Origin: an uncultured Ruminiclostridium sp.
GTDB lineage: Bacteria; Bacillota; Clostridia; Oscillospirales; Ruminococcaceae
DNA: 64,000 nt
Reading direction: 5' to 3'
Assembly (NCBI GenBank): GCA_910579265.1
Contig: CAJTTE010000001.1
Span: forward strand, 1-64,000
The notes beneath the pieces were generated by a model, which saw nothing but the letters and a program-made list of their open reading frames with translations, was not told the origin of the DNA and did no database searches. Positions 8,756-17,964 of this stretch are shown one piece after another. Each line of letters begins with the position of its first letter. The stretch's first letter is position 1. The translations under genes and the position numbers were made by a program.

Positions 8756-9446
8756 ATATACCGATAATATTCCCGCTTATGTTATTTTTGCATAGGCTGG
8801 TTCATAAACGGTTTTTAATTTTTATTTCTTTAAAGCTCATTGACTCTATTCCGGGCTAACAGGAAACAGTCTCCTTATACAAAAATATTTACGTCCTTTA
8901 ACAATAAAATATAATTATTCCAAAACATTTGACGCTTTAAGATATTAGAGGGTATCCTAAAAGGCGCAAATTTCATAATTTCTACTAACTGCGGAGGCTT
9001 TAGAGTAGTCGTACAAATTTGCTTTGTTTTCAGATATGCCCAAAAAAATTTTGTACGGTTTTAAAATATACAGAACCTTACCGTATACTTCTTTCGGTTT
9101 AAGACTATAACGAATATTTAAGTCTATTTTTACCGTTCTTTCAGGGATTTAAGCTTTAGGAAAACCGAGAAAGCAGTTAAAGCTCTCCCGAGCCCAAAAT
9201 GTATCTATCATTTTTTATAATTGTTTTATCAAGCATAAGCAGTTCGGGAAATCTTCTTTATGCGGTTATATTAATAATCTGTAAACCGTATATCCTCTAA
9301 ATTATCAAACAGCTTTCTGCATTGCATTGTGAAATTTCCTTATCCCGACTATCCAATTGGAAACAGGCTTTCCTATATGACAAGTCAAAAAAATGTTTTG
9401 ATCAAGGGTTTCTGCTTTTTTTCATTTTCAGTTGGATTTTATAATC
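8756..9446. other. gene-poor stretch with one repeat copy
   Basis: Between the U32 remnant and the family 3 element there is no supportable gene. The only recognisable content is the internally deleted family 1 element at 8949-9041. AT-rich DNA without a conserved motif fills the rest. Confidence 0.5.
8949..9041 (-). repeat. family 1 MITE-like element, copy D (internally deleted)
   Basis: On the minus strand it reads GGGCATATCTGAAAAC, then TTTGTACGACTACTCTAAAG, then jumps to the right-hand part (CCGCAGTTAGTAGAAATTA, then TTTGCGCCTTTTAGGATACCC). Both ends of the family are present but about 90 bases of the interior are missing compared with copies A and B. Confidence 0.7.
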
Positions 9447-9596
9447 GGGCTTGTTTTAAAAATCGGAAGCATCGTCTTTTCGGCCATCTTCTGTGTCAAA
9501 AAGCCTCGTCAAACGACGGTTTGACTGCGGTTTTTACCTTAAAGCTAACCATTTGGAGTCAAAAACCCGTCATTTCCTCTATTTTCAAACAAGCCC
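9447..9596 (-). repeat. family 3 MITE-like element, copy 1
   Basis: A 150-bp element bounded by GGGCTTGTTTTAAAAATCGG on the left and ATTTTCAAACAAGCCC on the right, a clear terminal inverted repeat. The minus strand aligns over its whole length with 40277-40435 (TAGAGGAAATGACGG, GACTCCAAATGGTTAGCTT, GTCAAACCGTCGTTT, GACACAGAAGATGRCCG). The 91-codon frame overlapping it (9329-9604) is not conserved. Confidence 0.8.
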
Positions 9597-9695
9597 TATG
9601 GTAAACCGTTATTCACTAAATAATCGGATGATAAACCAAAAGTAGTTCACATCCGAGATATCAACCGCAAGTTGTTTTTATCAATATATAAGGGC

Positions 9696-9724
9696 TTGTA
9701 TTCAACTTACTATTGTGATATACT
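9696..9724 (+). promoter_or_regulatory. candidate sigma-A promoter of the XRE regulator
   Basis: TTGTAT, 17 bases, TATACT, ending 43 bases before the regulator's ATG. The -10 box is strong and the -35 box is partial. Confidence 0.5.
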
Positions 9725-9766
9725 TTGAATGGGCTCGAAAAATAATGCGAAAGGAATTCCTAAGTT

Positions 9767-10639
9767 ATGATAAGCGATTTTAACAAAGCACTGAAGATTA
9801 TACGCAAGGATAAAGGCATAACTCAGGAACAGCTCGCCGAAACCGTGGGCGTATCCCCACAGGCTGTATCAAAGTGGGAAATAAACGGATATCCCGATGC
9901 TTCGCTGCTGCCGGTTATTGCAGAGTATCTTGGAGTAAGCATTGACGAGCTTTTCGGCAACACTGTTGAGAAGGAGCATATATTGGACGAGATCGTCCGG
10001 TATATCAAGGAACAGCCCTACGAAGAAATGATGCAAAAAGCTATGGAAATCGGAAGGGCTGTAAGCTGCGGTTTGCAGTACAGTGAAAAATATCACAACA
10101 TATCCGACAAGGCTTTTAACAATCCCGATTTTGAGATTTATTCCGAAGTGACGAGGAATGAAGGATTTGTTCAATCAAGGCTCTGTGAAAGCCTTCAATA
10201 CTTTCTTATCATGCCGGAACCGAAAAAGGGATATGACAATGTATTAAAATATGATGAAAGCTATGTAGAGCTTTTTAAGTTTCTCGGAAAACCCGACGCT
10301 TTAAGAGCAATGTATTATTTTGCGGGAAGAAACGGCTGGATGTTTTCAAACGTCGGTTCGTTAGCAAAAGCGCTTGGTATTTCTTCGGAAAATGCACAGG
10401 AAATACTGGACGGAATGGTCAGACTCAATCTTTTGGACAGCAGCAGTTTGAGCTCGGAACGGGGAGAGGAGAGAATTTACAAATCCTCCCTTGGATGTAA
10501 CTTTGTTTCCTTTATGACGTTTTGCTATATCTTGCTGAACAGACCTCACGCGTTTAACCTTCAGTCTGGCAACAGAGACGGAGATAAGACGTATTTAAAA
10601 AATGATTCTCAAAATATTAAGGATGATAAGGAAAAATAA
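9767..10639 (+). CDS. XRE-family transcriptional regulator with C-terminal sensor-like region
   Basis: 290 residues. Residues 1-65 form an XRE helix-turn-helix (ITQEQLAETVGVSPQAVSKWE), followed by an unassigned region. The segment around 185-235 resembles a winged-helix-like or ArsR-like unit (LGKPDALRAMYYFAG, then SLAKALGISSENAQEILDGM). It sits 289 bases upstream of a pair of ABC exporter genes on the same strand, an arrangement often seen when the regulator controls the exporter. An imperfect palindrome (GATCATATGGTC, 10895-10906) just before the exporter SD is a possible operator. A weak SD (AAAGGAA) precedes ATG. The ligand is unknown. Confidence 0.8.
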   Translation: MISDFNKALKIIRKDKGITQEQLAETVGVSPQAVSKWEINGYPDASLLPVIAEYLGVSIDELFGNTVEKEHILDEIVRYIKEQPYEEMMQKAMEIGRAVSCGLQYSEKYHNISDKAFNNPDFEIYSEVTRNEGFVQSRLCESLQYFLIMPEPKKGYDNVLKYDESYVELFKFLGKPDALRAMYYFAGRNGWMFSNVGSLAKALGISSENAQEILDGMVRLNLLDSSSLSSERGEERIYKSSLGCNFVSFMTFCYILLNRPHAFNLQSGNRDGDKTYLKNDSQNIKDDKEK

Positions 10640-10760
10640 TTTTAGGCAATCCGCTAACTTTTTTGATTTTGCTGAGACTATATGAACAGAAGATAAAAAT
10701 CGGTGCAAAAAGCCGCTGTTTATTAAGAAGGTTTTTATGGCGGGTGTAGAATTATTATTG

Positions 10761-10795
10761 CTCCCCCAATTAACTCCTGAATTTTTCTGCTCAAG
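10761..10795 (+). repeat. family 2 MITE-like element, end fragment
   Basis: CTCCCCCAATTAACTCCTGA, then ATTTTTCTGC, matching the left terminal repeat of the complete family 2 element at 40512-40663. The flanking TTATTATTG resembles the outer flank of the other end of that copy. No second end is found nearby. Confidence 0.6.
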
Positions 10796-10927
10796 GCAAA
10801 TTTTTTCAGGCATTTTCTGTCGCCCGACAAAAAAATTTAACCCGGTCAACGGCAAAGTTTATCGAAAATACGCGTGCCATATCTTATGAATACGGATCAT
10901 ATGGTCGTATGAAAGGAGTTATCATAA

Positions 10928-12814
10928 ATGTTTAAAAAGAAGAAAAAGGAAGATGAAAACAAGCTTCACACCGAATACGGCATTTTAAAAAACGTTATTT
11001 ATATGCTGAAAAAGGTGAAGAAGTACCGTCCGCTGCTGTTAGTGCTTATGGTAACAGGTATAATCAGCCATTCTCTTATGAACTATCTTTGGACCTTTAT
11101 CGGAAAGTTCATTTTGGATATTCTGGAGCGGCAGAGCGGTGCGGACAGTACGGATATTATGCCTCTAATACATACTCTGATATGGGTCGCGGCCGTGGAG
11201 CTTGTAAGCACGGGGCTTAACGTTATGACGGACAACAGATGCTGGTTTTACATGGTAGAGGTGCGTATGAAAATGATCACCGAGCGTGTGACTAAGGTCC
11301 TTTCCATGAACTATCAGACCTTGGAGCAGCCGGATATTCTCGATATGCACGACAAGGCGGCTCAGGCAACAGGCGGTAACAATGAAGGCTTTGAGGGCAT
11401 GATCCACAAAGTATATGAAATAGGGATCAATATACTTACCTTTATCGTCACTTTAACCACCATTTCGGTGCTGGATTTAAGGCTTATACTTATTCTTGCG
11501 GTAATATCCTCTGTACAGTTTTTGTTTTTCAGATATACGGTCAAGAAGGACAAGAAAAATGTCTGGGACAAGCTATCTCCTGTATGGCGCAAGCTTAATT
11601 ATATGGAGTACACTACTCAAAATTTTGACAGCGCCAAGGATATACGGTTATTCGGCATGAAAAAATGGCTTTCGGGAAAGCAGCATGAGATAATTTCCGA
11701 AAAACAGGAGAGAATGCTATACAGCAAAAATCTTTGGATATATAACAGCATTTTTGCTCATTCAATGCTTGTGCTTTCTTCAGCAGCGGTTTACGGCATT
11801 CTGATCTTTGCCGTTCTCGGCACGGATATGTCGATTGGCGATTTTACTCTTTATGTGGGGCTTTCCACAGCCTTTACCGCTTCCCTTACCAATGTTCTTA
11901 ACGATTTGGGCGGATTTAAGTCGGATTCTTTAAAGATGGACGATTTTCGTTCCTTTATTGACCTCGAATCCGATAATGAGGAGGACTGCATACCGATTCC
12001 CAAAACTGACAAATATGTGTTTGAATTTAAGAACGTATCGTATCAGTATAAGGGACAGGAGGGTTATGCGCTGAAAAATATGAATCTTACTCTTGAGGCA
12101 GGCAAAAAAATGGCGGTTGTGGGGCTTAACGGAGCGGGAAAAACCACCTTTATCAAGCTTTTGCTTCGGCTTTACGATCCCACAGAGGGGATAATTCTGC
12201 TAAATGGCACAGATGTAAGAAAATTTAAGCGTATGGAATATTATGAGCTGTTTTCACCAGTGTTCCAAAATGTTGAAATATTTGCCTTTCCGATGAAGGA
12301 GAATATTTCAATGAAAAAGACGGAGGAAACGGACAGAGAGCTTAGCCGTGAGTGTGCCGAAAAAGCAGGACTTAAAGAAAAGTTGGATGCGCTTCAGAAT
12401 GGTGTGGATACGGAGCTTTTGAAAATAATTCACGATGATGGTATCGATCTTTCCGGAGGAGAGAAGCAAAAGCTTGCCCTTGCAAGGGCGCTGTACAAGA
12501 ATGCTCCCGTGATCGTGCTTGACGAGCCTACCGCCGCTTTGGACGCTTTGGCGGAGTATAATCTTTACAAGAGCTTTGATGAGATAATAGGGAACAAATC
12601 GGCTGTATATATTTCACACAGGCTTTCTTCGACACGATTCTGCGACAGCATAGCTATGTTCAAGGCAGGGGAGCTTATCGAGCAGGGAACTCATGAAGAG
12701 CTATTGGCAAAGGGCGGAGCTTATGCGGAGATGTTCGAGATACAGGCGCAGTACTATAAAAATGAAAATTCCGATGATACGGAGCTTAGAGAGGAGGCGG
12801 CATTGAGTGTTTAA
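10928..12814 (+). CDS. ABC exporter half-transporter (permease-ATPase fusion), subunit 1
   Basis: 628 residues: a six-helix exporter transmembrane domain (about 30-350) and a C-terminal nucleotide-binding domain with Walker A GLNGAGKTT (about 399), signature LSGGEKQ (about 508) and Walker B VIVLDEP followed by TAALD. The switch His lies in YISHRLSS. It overlaps the next gene by eight bases, so the two probably form a heterodimer. Such pairs export drugs, peptides or lipids; no substrate cue is present. SD AAAGGAG lies before ATG at 10928. The adjacent XRE gene probably regulates the pair. Confidence 0.9.
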   Translation: MFKKKKKEDENKLHTEYGILKNVIYMLKKVKKYRPLLLVLMVTGIISHSLMNYLWTFIGKFILDILERQSGADSTDIMPLIHTLIWVAAVELVSTGLNVMTDNRCWFYMVEVRMKMITERVTKVLSMNYQTLEQPDILDMHDKAAQATGGNNEGFEGMIHKVYEIGINILTFIVTLTTISVLDLRLILILAVISSVQFLFFRYTVKKDKKNVWDKLSPVWRKLNYMEYTTQNFDSAKDIRLFGMKKWLSGKQHEIISEKQERMLYSKNLWIYNSIFAHSMLVLSSAAVYGILIFAVLGTDMSIGDFTLYVGLSTAFTASLTNVLNDLGGFKSDSLKMDDFRSFIDLESDNEEDCIPIPKTDKYVFEFKNVSYQYKGQEGYALKNMNLTLEAGKKMAVVGLNGAGKTTFIKLLLRLYDPTEGIILLNGTDVRKFKRMEYYELFSPVFQNVEIFAFPMKENISMKKTEETDRELSRECAEKAGLKEKLDALQNGVDTELLKIIHDDGIDLSGGEKQKLALARALYKNAPVIVLDEPTAALDALAEYNLYKSFDEIIGNKSAVYISHRLSSTRFCDSIAMFKAGELIEQGTHEELLAKGGAYAEMFEIQAQYYKNENSDDTELREEAALSV

Positions 12815-14618
12815 TAAAAAGAACAAAGAGGATAAAAATAAGGAGAGCGCCTTTTCCTTAGTCCAAAAAACCTATAAATATTTTTTCCCTGTTGCTTGGA
12901 GGGTGAATAAAGGCTTTTTCTTTGTAAGCGCCATTAAGATATTAGTCGACGCGATCCAGCCCTTCGTTGCGATCATAGTATCGCCGCTTATCATAAGCGA
13001 GCTGCTTGGGGATAGAGACCTTAACAAGCTTCTTATTTATGCGGCGATAATCGCTACGGTGGGACCATTACTTTCCTTTATCGGTTCGTGGCTCGGAGTA
13101 GTGAATCAGAAGTACGGAGAAAAATTTGATAACTATTTTACCGAGGACCTGAGCAGAAAAGTAATGGAGCTGGATTTTCAGGTTACTGAGGATAAAAGGG
13201 CTCTCGATCAGGTAGAAGCGGCAAGAACGGGAATGAGCTGGTATTCCGGCGGAGTCGTGGGTATTTTTTCACCGTTGTTTGAAATTATAGGGCAGATAAT
13301 AAAGATTTTCGGTACAGTGCTTCTTATATCAATCAATGCGCCCTTGATTTTTCTTGTAACGCTGATCGTGGTAATTATAAATTCCTTAATACAAAACAAA
13401 CAAAATAAGATCGAGATAGAGAGCTTTAAAAATTTATCTAAGCTTAACCGGGCATTTGGCTATTACGGTTGGCAGTTAACTGATTTTAAATACGGTAAGG
13501 ATATAAGGCTTTACGGAGCAAAGGAACTTATGATAGAAAGGTGGGAGGGATATACCGATGAGAGTATAGGCAGCTGGAAAAGCAAATCCGATAAGCAGCA
13601 TCCTTTAGAGCATTTGACAAACATTATTAATGTGTCAAGGGATATTTTTTCTTATCTGTATCTCGGTATATCGGTGCTTTCGGGAGGTATCTCCATTGCG
13701 GTGTTTACACAGATGATAGCGGCATCTTCCACCTTTAACGGATCTATGGTTTCGCTTATTTATCTGCTTCAGGATATAGTAAAAAAATGCAACTATGCTT
13801 ACGATTATGTCAAATTTGCGGATTACCCCGCTGCCATCGAGAAGGGAAGCCGTCATATCGAAGACGGAGACCACATTATCGAGTTCAGAAACGTATCTTT
13901 TACCTATCCGAACACGGATGTTGAAGTACTGAAGGGAATAAATGTTAAATTAAGGCAGGGTGAACATTTGTCGGTCGTGGGGCTTAACGGTGCGGGCAAA
14001 ACTACTTTTATAAAGCTTATGTGCCGGCTTTATGATCCTACCGATGGTGAAATACTCTTGGACGGCGTAAACATAAAGGAATACGACTATAACGAGTACA
14101 TGAGTCTCTTTGCTCCCGTATTTCAGGACTTTAAGCTTTTTGCCTTCTCTATCAGGGAAAATATCGTTCTTGATGACGAGTGCGGAGACGGCGAGATGAA
14201 TAAAATCATTGAGCAAGTGGGGCTTAAGGAAAAAACGGAATCTCTTGAAAAGGGAACGAATACAAATTTATTCAAAGCCTTCGATGAGAACGGCATAGAG
14301 CCTTCGGGAGGCGAACAGCAGAAGCTGGCCATTGCAAGAGCCTTGTACAAGAAAGCTCCAGTGGTTATTCTCGATGAACCTACGGCGGCTCTCGATCCTG
14401 TGGCTGAGTACGATATTTATCGGCAGTTTGATTCGTTGGTAGGCGGAAAAACGGCCATATATATTTCACACCGTCTTTCAAGCTGTAAGTTCTGCGACAG
14501 AATAGCGGTATTTTCCGAAGGAGTAATCAAAGAGTACGGAACGCATGAGGAGCTTGTGGAGCTTGACGGCGGAGTTTATGCGGAGATGTTTAAAGCACAG
14601 GCACAGTATTATAACTGA
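12807..14618 (+). CDS. ABC exporter half-transporter (permease-ATPase fusion), subunit 2
   Basis: 603 residues with an exporter membrane domain, Walker A GLNGAGKTT (about 392), Walker B VVILDEP, TAALD and YISHRLSS. The signature motif reads PSGGEQQ instead of LSGGQ, an asymmetry common in heterodimeric exporters with one consensus and one degenerate site. The start is GTG at 12807, inside the end of subunit 1, with SD GAGGAGG at 12791-12797. It contains the FKYGKDIRLYGAKE motif seen in this exporter group. Its partner is the preceding gene. A terminator follows 60 bases after the stop. Confidence 0.9.
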   Translation: MFNKKNKEDKNKESAFSLVQKTYKYFFPVAWRVNKGFFFVSAIKILVDAIQPFVAIIVSPLIISELLGDRDLNKLLIYAAIIATVGPLLSFIGSWLGVVNQKYGEKFDNYFTEDLSRKVMELDFQVTEDKRALDQVEAARTGMSWYSGGVVGIFSPLFEIIGQIIKIFGTVLLISINAPLIFLVTLIVVIINSLIQNKQNKIEIESFKNLSKLNRAFGYYGWQLTDFKYGKDIRLYGAKELMIERWEGYTDESIGSWKSKSDKQHPLEHLTNIINVSRDIFSYLYLGISVLSGGISIAVFTQMIAASSTFNGSMVSLIYLLQDIVKKCNYAYDYVKFADYPAAIEKGSRHIEDGDHIIEFRNVSFTYPNTDVEVLKGINVKLRQGEHLSVVGLNGAGKTTFIKLMCRLYDPTDGEILLDGVNIKEYDYNEYMSLFAPVFQDFKLFAFSIRENIVLDDECGDGEMNKIIEQVGLKEKTESLEKGTNTNLFKAFDENGIEPSGGEQQKLAIARALYKKAPVVILDEPTAALDPVAEYDIYRQFDSLVGGKTAIYISHRLSSCKFCDRIAVFSEGVIKEYGTHEELVELDGGVYAEMFKAQAQYYN

Positions 14619-14677
14619 TACAAATCAGAATAAATTTACCTAAAAGATAAAAAATACAGATCTTTATTATGAAGCTG

Positions 14678-14712
14678 ATCAGGAAGTTCTTTTGAAACTT
14701 CCTGATTTTTTG
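14678..14712 (+). terminator. rho-independent terminator of the ABC exporter pair
   Basis: TCAGGAAGTT pairs perfectly with AACTTCCTGA around a seven-base loop, followed by TTTTTTG. Confidence 0.85.
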
Positions 14713-15870
14713 TGGATCGGAAGCTCAGGTAATGTAAAATGTTAAAAAACCTTAAGAATGAAAAATCGGATAGATTAAAGAAACGTTTTATATTTGATTG
14801 CATGATCATTTCCCTCGATGCGCCTTCCGTTTTTTCGATTATTTCGGGAAATTCAACGTATTCATGAGTATAGTTTCAGTTCTTTACTATTTGCTGAAAT
14901 CAGGCTTGTCATCCGTAAGTGACAAAAATGCTAAAGGGAAACAGAACCTTTTAAAGACGGAACAAGTACGCGTCAAATCCTTTGATAAATACGGCATATG
15001 TTCTCTTATATCGGTATATAAACAAATTGCAGACTTGATCAAGGACTGCATCCTGAATGCTGATCCTTTAACATCCATATTATTTGTCTATATCCCGGCC
15101 AAAGATCAGGCTATATGAAAAATAGAGCATATTTACATAAAACCGATATACGGATTTTCAAGCATAATTTTGCCGCAGCTGAGGCAGGATTCTTTTGGAG
15201 TACTTGCGTATTTCAGAAGAATTTAACGAAATATACGGTGAAATCTGCGAAAAAGACGTGTGCCGGGCTATATATTAAAACGCTTCATATTAGGGGCAAT
15301 CTGAAAAGTCAAAAATTTCACGATTTCTAAATCATATAATAGGAAGCTTTATAACGATATTCTTATCGGAAGCGGCAAGGAGAAAAGTATCTTCAACCGT
15401 CTATCCGCTTTCAGAAATAAACTCTTCTGAAATATGTCGCTAAACTATCTGCGTGATTTCGTTAACTGTTTTTTCAAACCGCGGCCTTTCTTTGCAATAA
15501 TGGAGGATTTTCGGTAACGTCACAATGTAAAAAATCAGAACAAAAGTCCGGATCGATCAGATTAGTATATAAGTATGGCCGCAAACCGGCGGAGGTTGTA
15601 AAACATTATATGTTGTCGGAGAATCCATCGGTCACATCGTATATTTAATATGCTGCAGGGTTATGGAAACATTGCGCGAAGCCCGTCAAACAATGGCAAA
15701 ATATTCTTAATGGATCGACTGGAGGCTTTAAGAAAGCGTTCAGGCATTTTTTTCCCTATTTCAAAAAAACGGTAATTTATGTCAGCATTCAAAGAAACAA
15801 CAAGCAGCAGTCAATTGTTAGTATTGACGCAAAACACTTAAAATTAGGTGTGAAAATTTATTTTTACGGG
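14713..15870. other. 1.15-kb gene-free, apparently decayed region
   Basis: No reading frame here has an SD, family similarity or sensible length. Frames at 14798-15118 and 15115-15330 look like chance or relic coding. The only recognised element is a fragment of the family 1 repeat (15293-15337). Stretches such as 15660-15910 remain open for up to 85 codons without a start and may be remnants of a lost gene. Confidence 0.5.
15293..15337 (-). repeat. family 1 MITE-like element, copy E (right-end fragment)
   Basis: GGGGCAATCTGAAAAGTC, then AAAAATTTCACGATTTCTAA, equals the first 45 bases of copy C read from its right end. The rest is not recognisable. Confidence 0.5.
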
Positions 15871-15899
15871 TTGCGTTATATCATGAAATATGGTAGAAT
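15871..15899 (+). promoter_or_regulatory. candidate promoter of the EAL/HDOD gene
   Basis: TTGCGT, 17 bases, TAGAAT, with a TGG just before the -10 box. The -10 ends 39 bases before the chosen start codon. Confidence 0.4.
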
Positions 15900-15938
15900 A
15901 AATACATTATCACTGATTTCATGAAAGACGGTAGCAAT

Positions 15939-17150
15939 ATGAACAGTTATTTTGCCAAACAGCCTATCCTGGATCTAAACGGCGATACATACGGATATGA
16001 GCTTCTATATAGAAATGCGCCTACGGTGGCCTGTTATGACGGGGCTGACGGTGACAAATCAACCGCTGGGATTATAAACAGCGTTTTTTTCGGTGAAGAT
16101 AAGGATTATATTTTAGACAGCAAAAAGGCCTTTTTGAATTTTACGGAGAATTTGCTTCTGGAAAAGACCGCATTATTGCTTCCTAAGGATCAGGTGGTAG
16201 TAGAGATCCTTGAAAGCGTTAAGGCTTCGGATGAAATATTGAATTGCTGTAAAGAGCTTATGGAAAAAGGATATATGATAGCTCTGGATGACTATGTATA
16301 TATGCCTGAAACCGCACCGTTTCTTGACCATTGCCATATCGTCAAAATTGATTTCAGAAACAGTAGGAAGGAAATAGAAGATACTGCCGCTCAATGCCGT
16401 AAAATGGGTAAAATATTGTTAGCAGAAAAAATAGAAACATTGGAAGAGGCGGATTATGCTAAAAGGCTTGGCTGTACGCTTATGCAGGGTTATTTTTTCG
16501 CGCAGCCTCTTATAATGATGGGAAGCGCATATAATCCTATGGCAGTAACATTTTCAAAGCTTATTTCCACATTGCAAAAGGAAAATATGGAGATAGACGA
16601 GCTGTCGGAAATAATATCCAAGGATCCGTTTATGACGGCTAAGCTTCTTCGTCTTGTCAATGCCGTTCGTAAAGGGATGTCAGAGCATATTTCCTCAGTT
16701 AAGCAGGCAATACTTATGCTTGGACTGAACAAGCTCAAGGACTGGATATACCTTGTAGGGCTTCAAAGTCTTTCTCAGGGAGGTCCAGACGAAAGAGTAA
16801 AGGTAGCATTATTCCGGGCAATGTTTTGTCAGAAAATATCCTCCGATATTTCAGATGATGTTATTTTTGGCGATGAAATGTATCTCATGGGGCTTATGTC
16901 AGTTGTCGTAAATATGAATGATAAGGAAACCATGAGCGCTATGAGACTTTCAGGTAATATAATAGACGGATTATCCGCTCGCAGCGGAATTTACGGAGAT
17001 ACCTTCAATTTTGTTCTTGATTTTGAGCAGGCAAACTGGATAGGGGTTGACGGTTATGTTGCAAAATATAATCTTAACGGTAAGCTGATTTTAAGACAAT
17101 ATATTGAATGTATGAACAATGTGGAGCTAATGTTTGACAGCTTTCAGTAA
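15939..17150 (+). CDS. EAL and HDOD domain signalling protein (YuxH-like)
   Basis: 403 residues. The N-terminal half is a degenerate EAL domain: it opens NSYFAKQPILDLNGDTYGYELLYR as in YuxH-type proteins, has VVVEILESV where an active enzyme has E-A/V-L, and contains GYMIALDDY and LLAEKIET. The C-terminal half is an HDOD domain (DPFMTAKLLRLVN, then ISSVKQAILMLGL). The catalytic EAL and several metal ligands are altered, so it is probably a c-di-GMP sensor or protein-interaction module rather than a phosphodiesterase. I chose ATG 15939 because the family begins there; ATG 15921 is the alternative. It is monocistronic, between a candidate promoter and a terminator. Confidence 0.85.
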   Translation: MNSYFAKQPILDLNGDTYGYELLYRNAPTVACYDGADGDKSTAGIINSVFFGEDKDYILDSKKAFLNFTENLLLEKTALLLPKDQVVVEILESVKASDEILNCCKELMEKGYMIALDDYVYMPETAPFLDHCHIVKIDFRNSRKEIEDTAAQCRKMGKILLAEKIETLEEADYAKRLGCTLMQGYFFAQPLIMMGSAYNPMAVTFSKLISTLQKENMEIDELSEIISKDPFMTAKLLRLVNAVRKGMSEHISSVKQAILMLGLNKLKDWIYLVGLQSLSQGGPDERVKVALFRAMFCQKISSDISDDVIFGDEMYLMGLMSVVVNMNDKETMSAMRLSGNIIDGLSARSGIYGDTFNFVLDFEQANWIGVDGYVAKYNLNGKLILRQYIECMNNVELMFDSFQ

Positions 17151-17157
17151 CTGAAAA

Positions 17158-17185
17158 CGGACTGCCGTGGAGGCAGTCCGTTTTT
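17158..17185 (+). terminator. rho-independent terminator of the EAL/HDOD gene
   Basis: CGGACTGCC, loop GTGG, GGCAGTCCG, then TTTTT. It starts eight bases after the stop. Confidence 0.9.
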
Positions 17186-17200
17186 GATTGGGGCTTCAGC

Positions 17201-17234
17201 GCAAAAAACCACCGGCCAGGCCGGTGGAATAAAT
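17201..17234 (-). terminator. repeated terminator element, copy 1 (minus strand)
   Basis: The palindrome CCACCGGCCAGGCCGGTGG is followed on the minus strand by TTTTTTGCGC. It lies 50 bases beyond the end of the minus-strand XRE gene at 17286 and is probably its terminator. A close copy with similar flanks (TTTATTCC before, TTTTTTGC and CTGAAGC after) is at 40746-40771. Confidence 0.75.
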
Positions 17235-17285
17235 GGCTTTAGCAAAATAACGATTTTTTCAGAGGAATCGCTCCGCTTGGTTGTT

Positions 17286-17681
17286 TTATTTTTTAAGCTT
17301 ATTTAACGAATCAAAATAAATCTCCGTAAGACAAGAGAATAGCGACTGCTTATCGGCAATTGTCAATCCGTCACCTGAAAAAAGGGCTCTGGACTGATCA
17401 AGCAGGGACATAGCTTTATCCGTGTCGATACTGTCAGGTGACGATGTGTATAGGAAGCGTTCTTCGCTGTTTAAAATCAGATTTTGGTTATCATCAAATA
17501 AAAAATCGGAAGTTACGCTCAGTTCCTCTTCAATTTTTTTCATGATCTGTTTTCTGGGTCTTCTGCTTCCGGACATATAGTTTGCCAGGGCCCGGTATGT
17601 AATTCCCAACTTTTCAGCAAATTCTGTTTTTTTATATCCTTTTCTATGAAGAATTATTTCGATTTTATCCCGAAATGTCAA
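17286..17681 (-). CDS. small XRE-family regulator
   Basis: 131 residues. Residues 1-50 form a helix-turn-helix (KKTEFAEKLGITYRALANYM) of the phage-repressor type; the remainder is an unassigned helical tail. The start is uncertain: GTG at 17690 has its SD touching the codon, while TTG at 17681 is five bases after GGGTGA and gives the common MTFRDKI opening, so TTG is preferred. It is divergent from argG, so it could influence that promoter, but its target is unknown. Confidence 0.75.
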   Translation of the reverse strand: MTFRDKIEIILHRKGYKKTEFAEKLGITYRALANYMSGSRRPRKQIMKKIEEELSVTSDFLFDDNQNLILNSEERFLYTSSPDSIDTDKAMSLLDQSRALFSGDGLTIADKQSLFSCLTEIYFDSLNKLKK

Positions 17682-17766
17682 AAAAATCACCCGCCCGTCT
17701 TATTGTTCATTTATATTATATTAGTGAACATAGGGCGCGTCAATAATATTTTTAAAAAATTCAAGT

Positions 17767-17815
17767 AATGCGTTAATATTCATGAAATATTCAAAATATA
17801 CTGCATAATATTCAC
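17767..17815 (+). promoter_or_regulatory. candidate ArgR operator upstream of argG
   Basis: The minus strand at 17784-17767 reads CATGAATATTAACGCATT, matching 14 of 18 positions of the Bacillus ARG box consensus (CATGAATAAAAATKCAAK, from memory). A second, one-base-shorter copy of the same pattern (TGCATAATATTCA) lies at 17802-17814. Both are just upstream of the argG promoter, and argR is encoded at 59922. Confidence 0.5.
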
Positions 17816-17833
17816 TTTGACGTATAAAATCAC

Positions 17834-17861
17834 TTGACAAGCGTGAAAAATGATGTATAAT
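17834..17861 (+). promoter_or_regulatory. sigma-A promoter of argG
   Basis: TTGACA, 16 bases, TATAAT: consensus boxes about 100 bases before the argG start, leaving a 5' leader of roughly 95 bases. Confidence 0.75.
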
Positions 17862-17964
17862 GTATAAATGGAAAAAATTATAAATGTATTTTCAGCGGTT
17901 ATGGGCGTTTTTGTTTTTTGCATCAGCGCCGGGTATTCGCAGAATGAAAGGAAAGGTCATTATT

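Noticed and set aside
9329..9604. 91-codon frame on the + strand
   Set aside because: It runs through the family 3 element and is not open in the second copy.
14798..15118. 106-codon frame in the decayed region
   Set aside because: No SD, no recognisable family, and the surrounding DNA looks degenerate.
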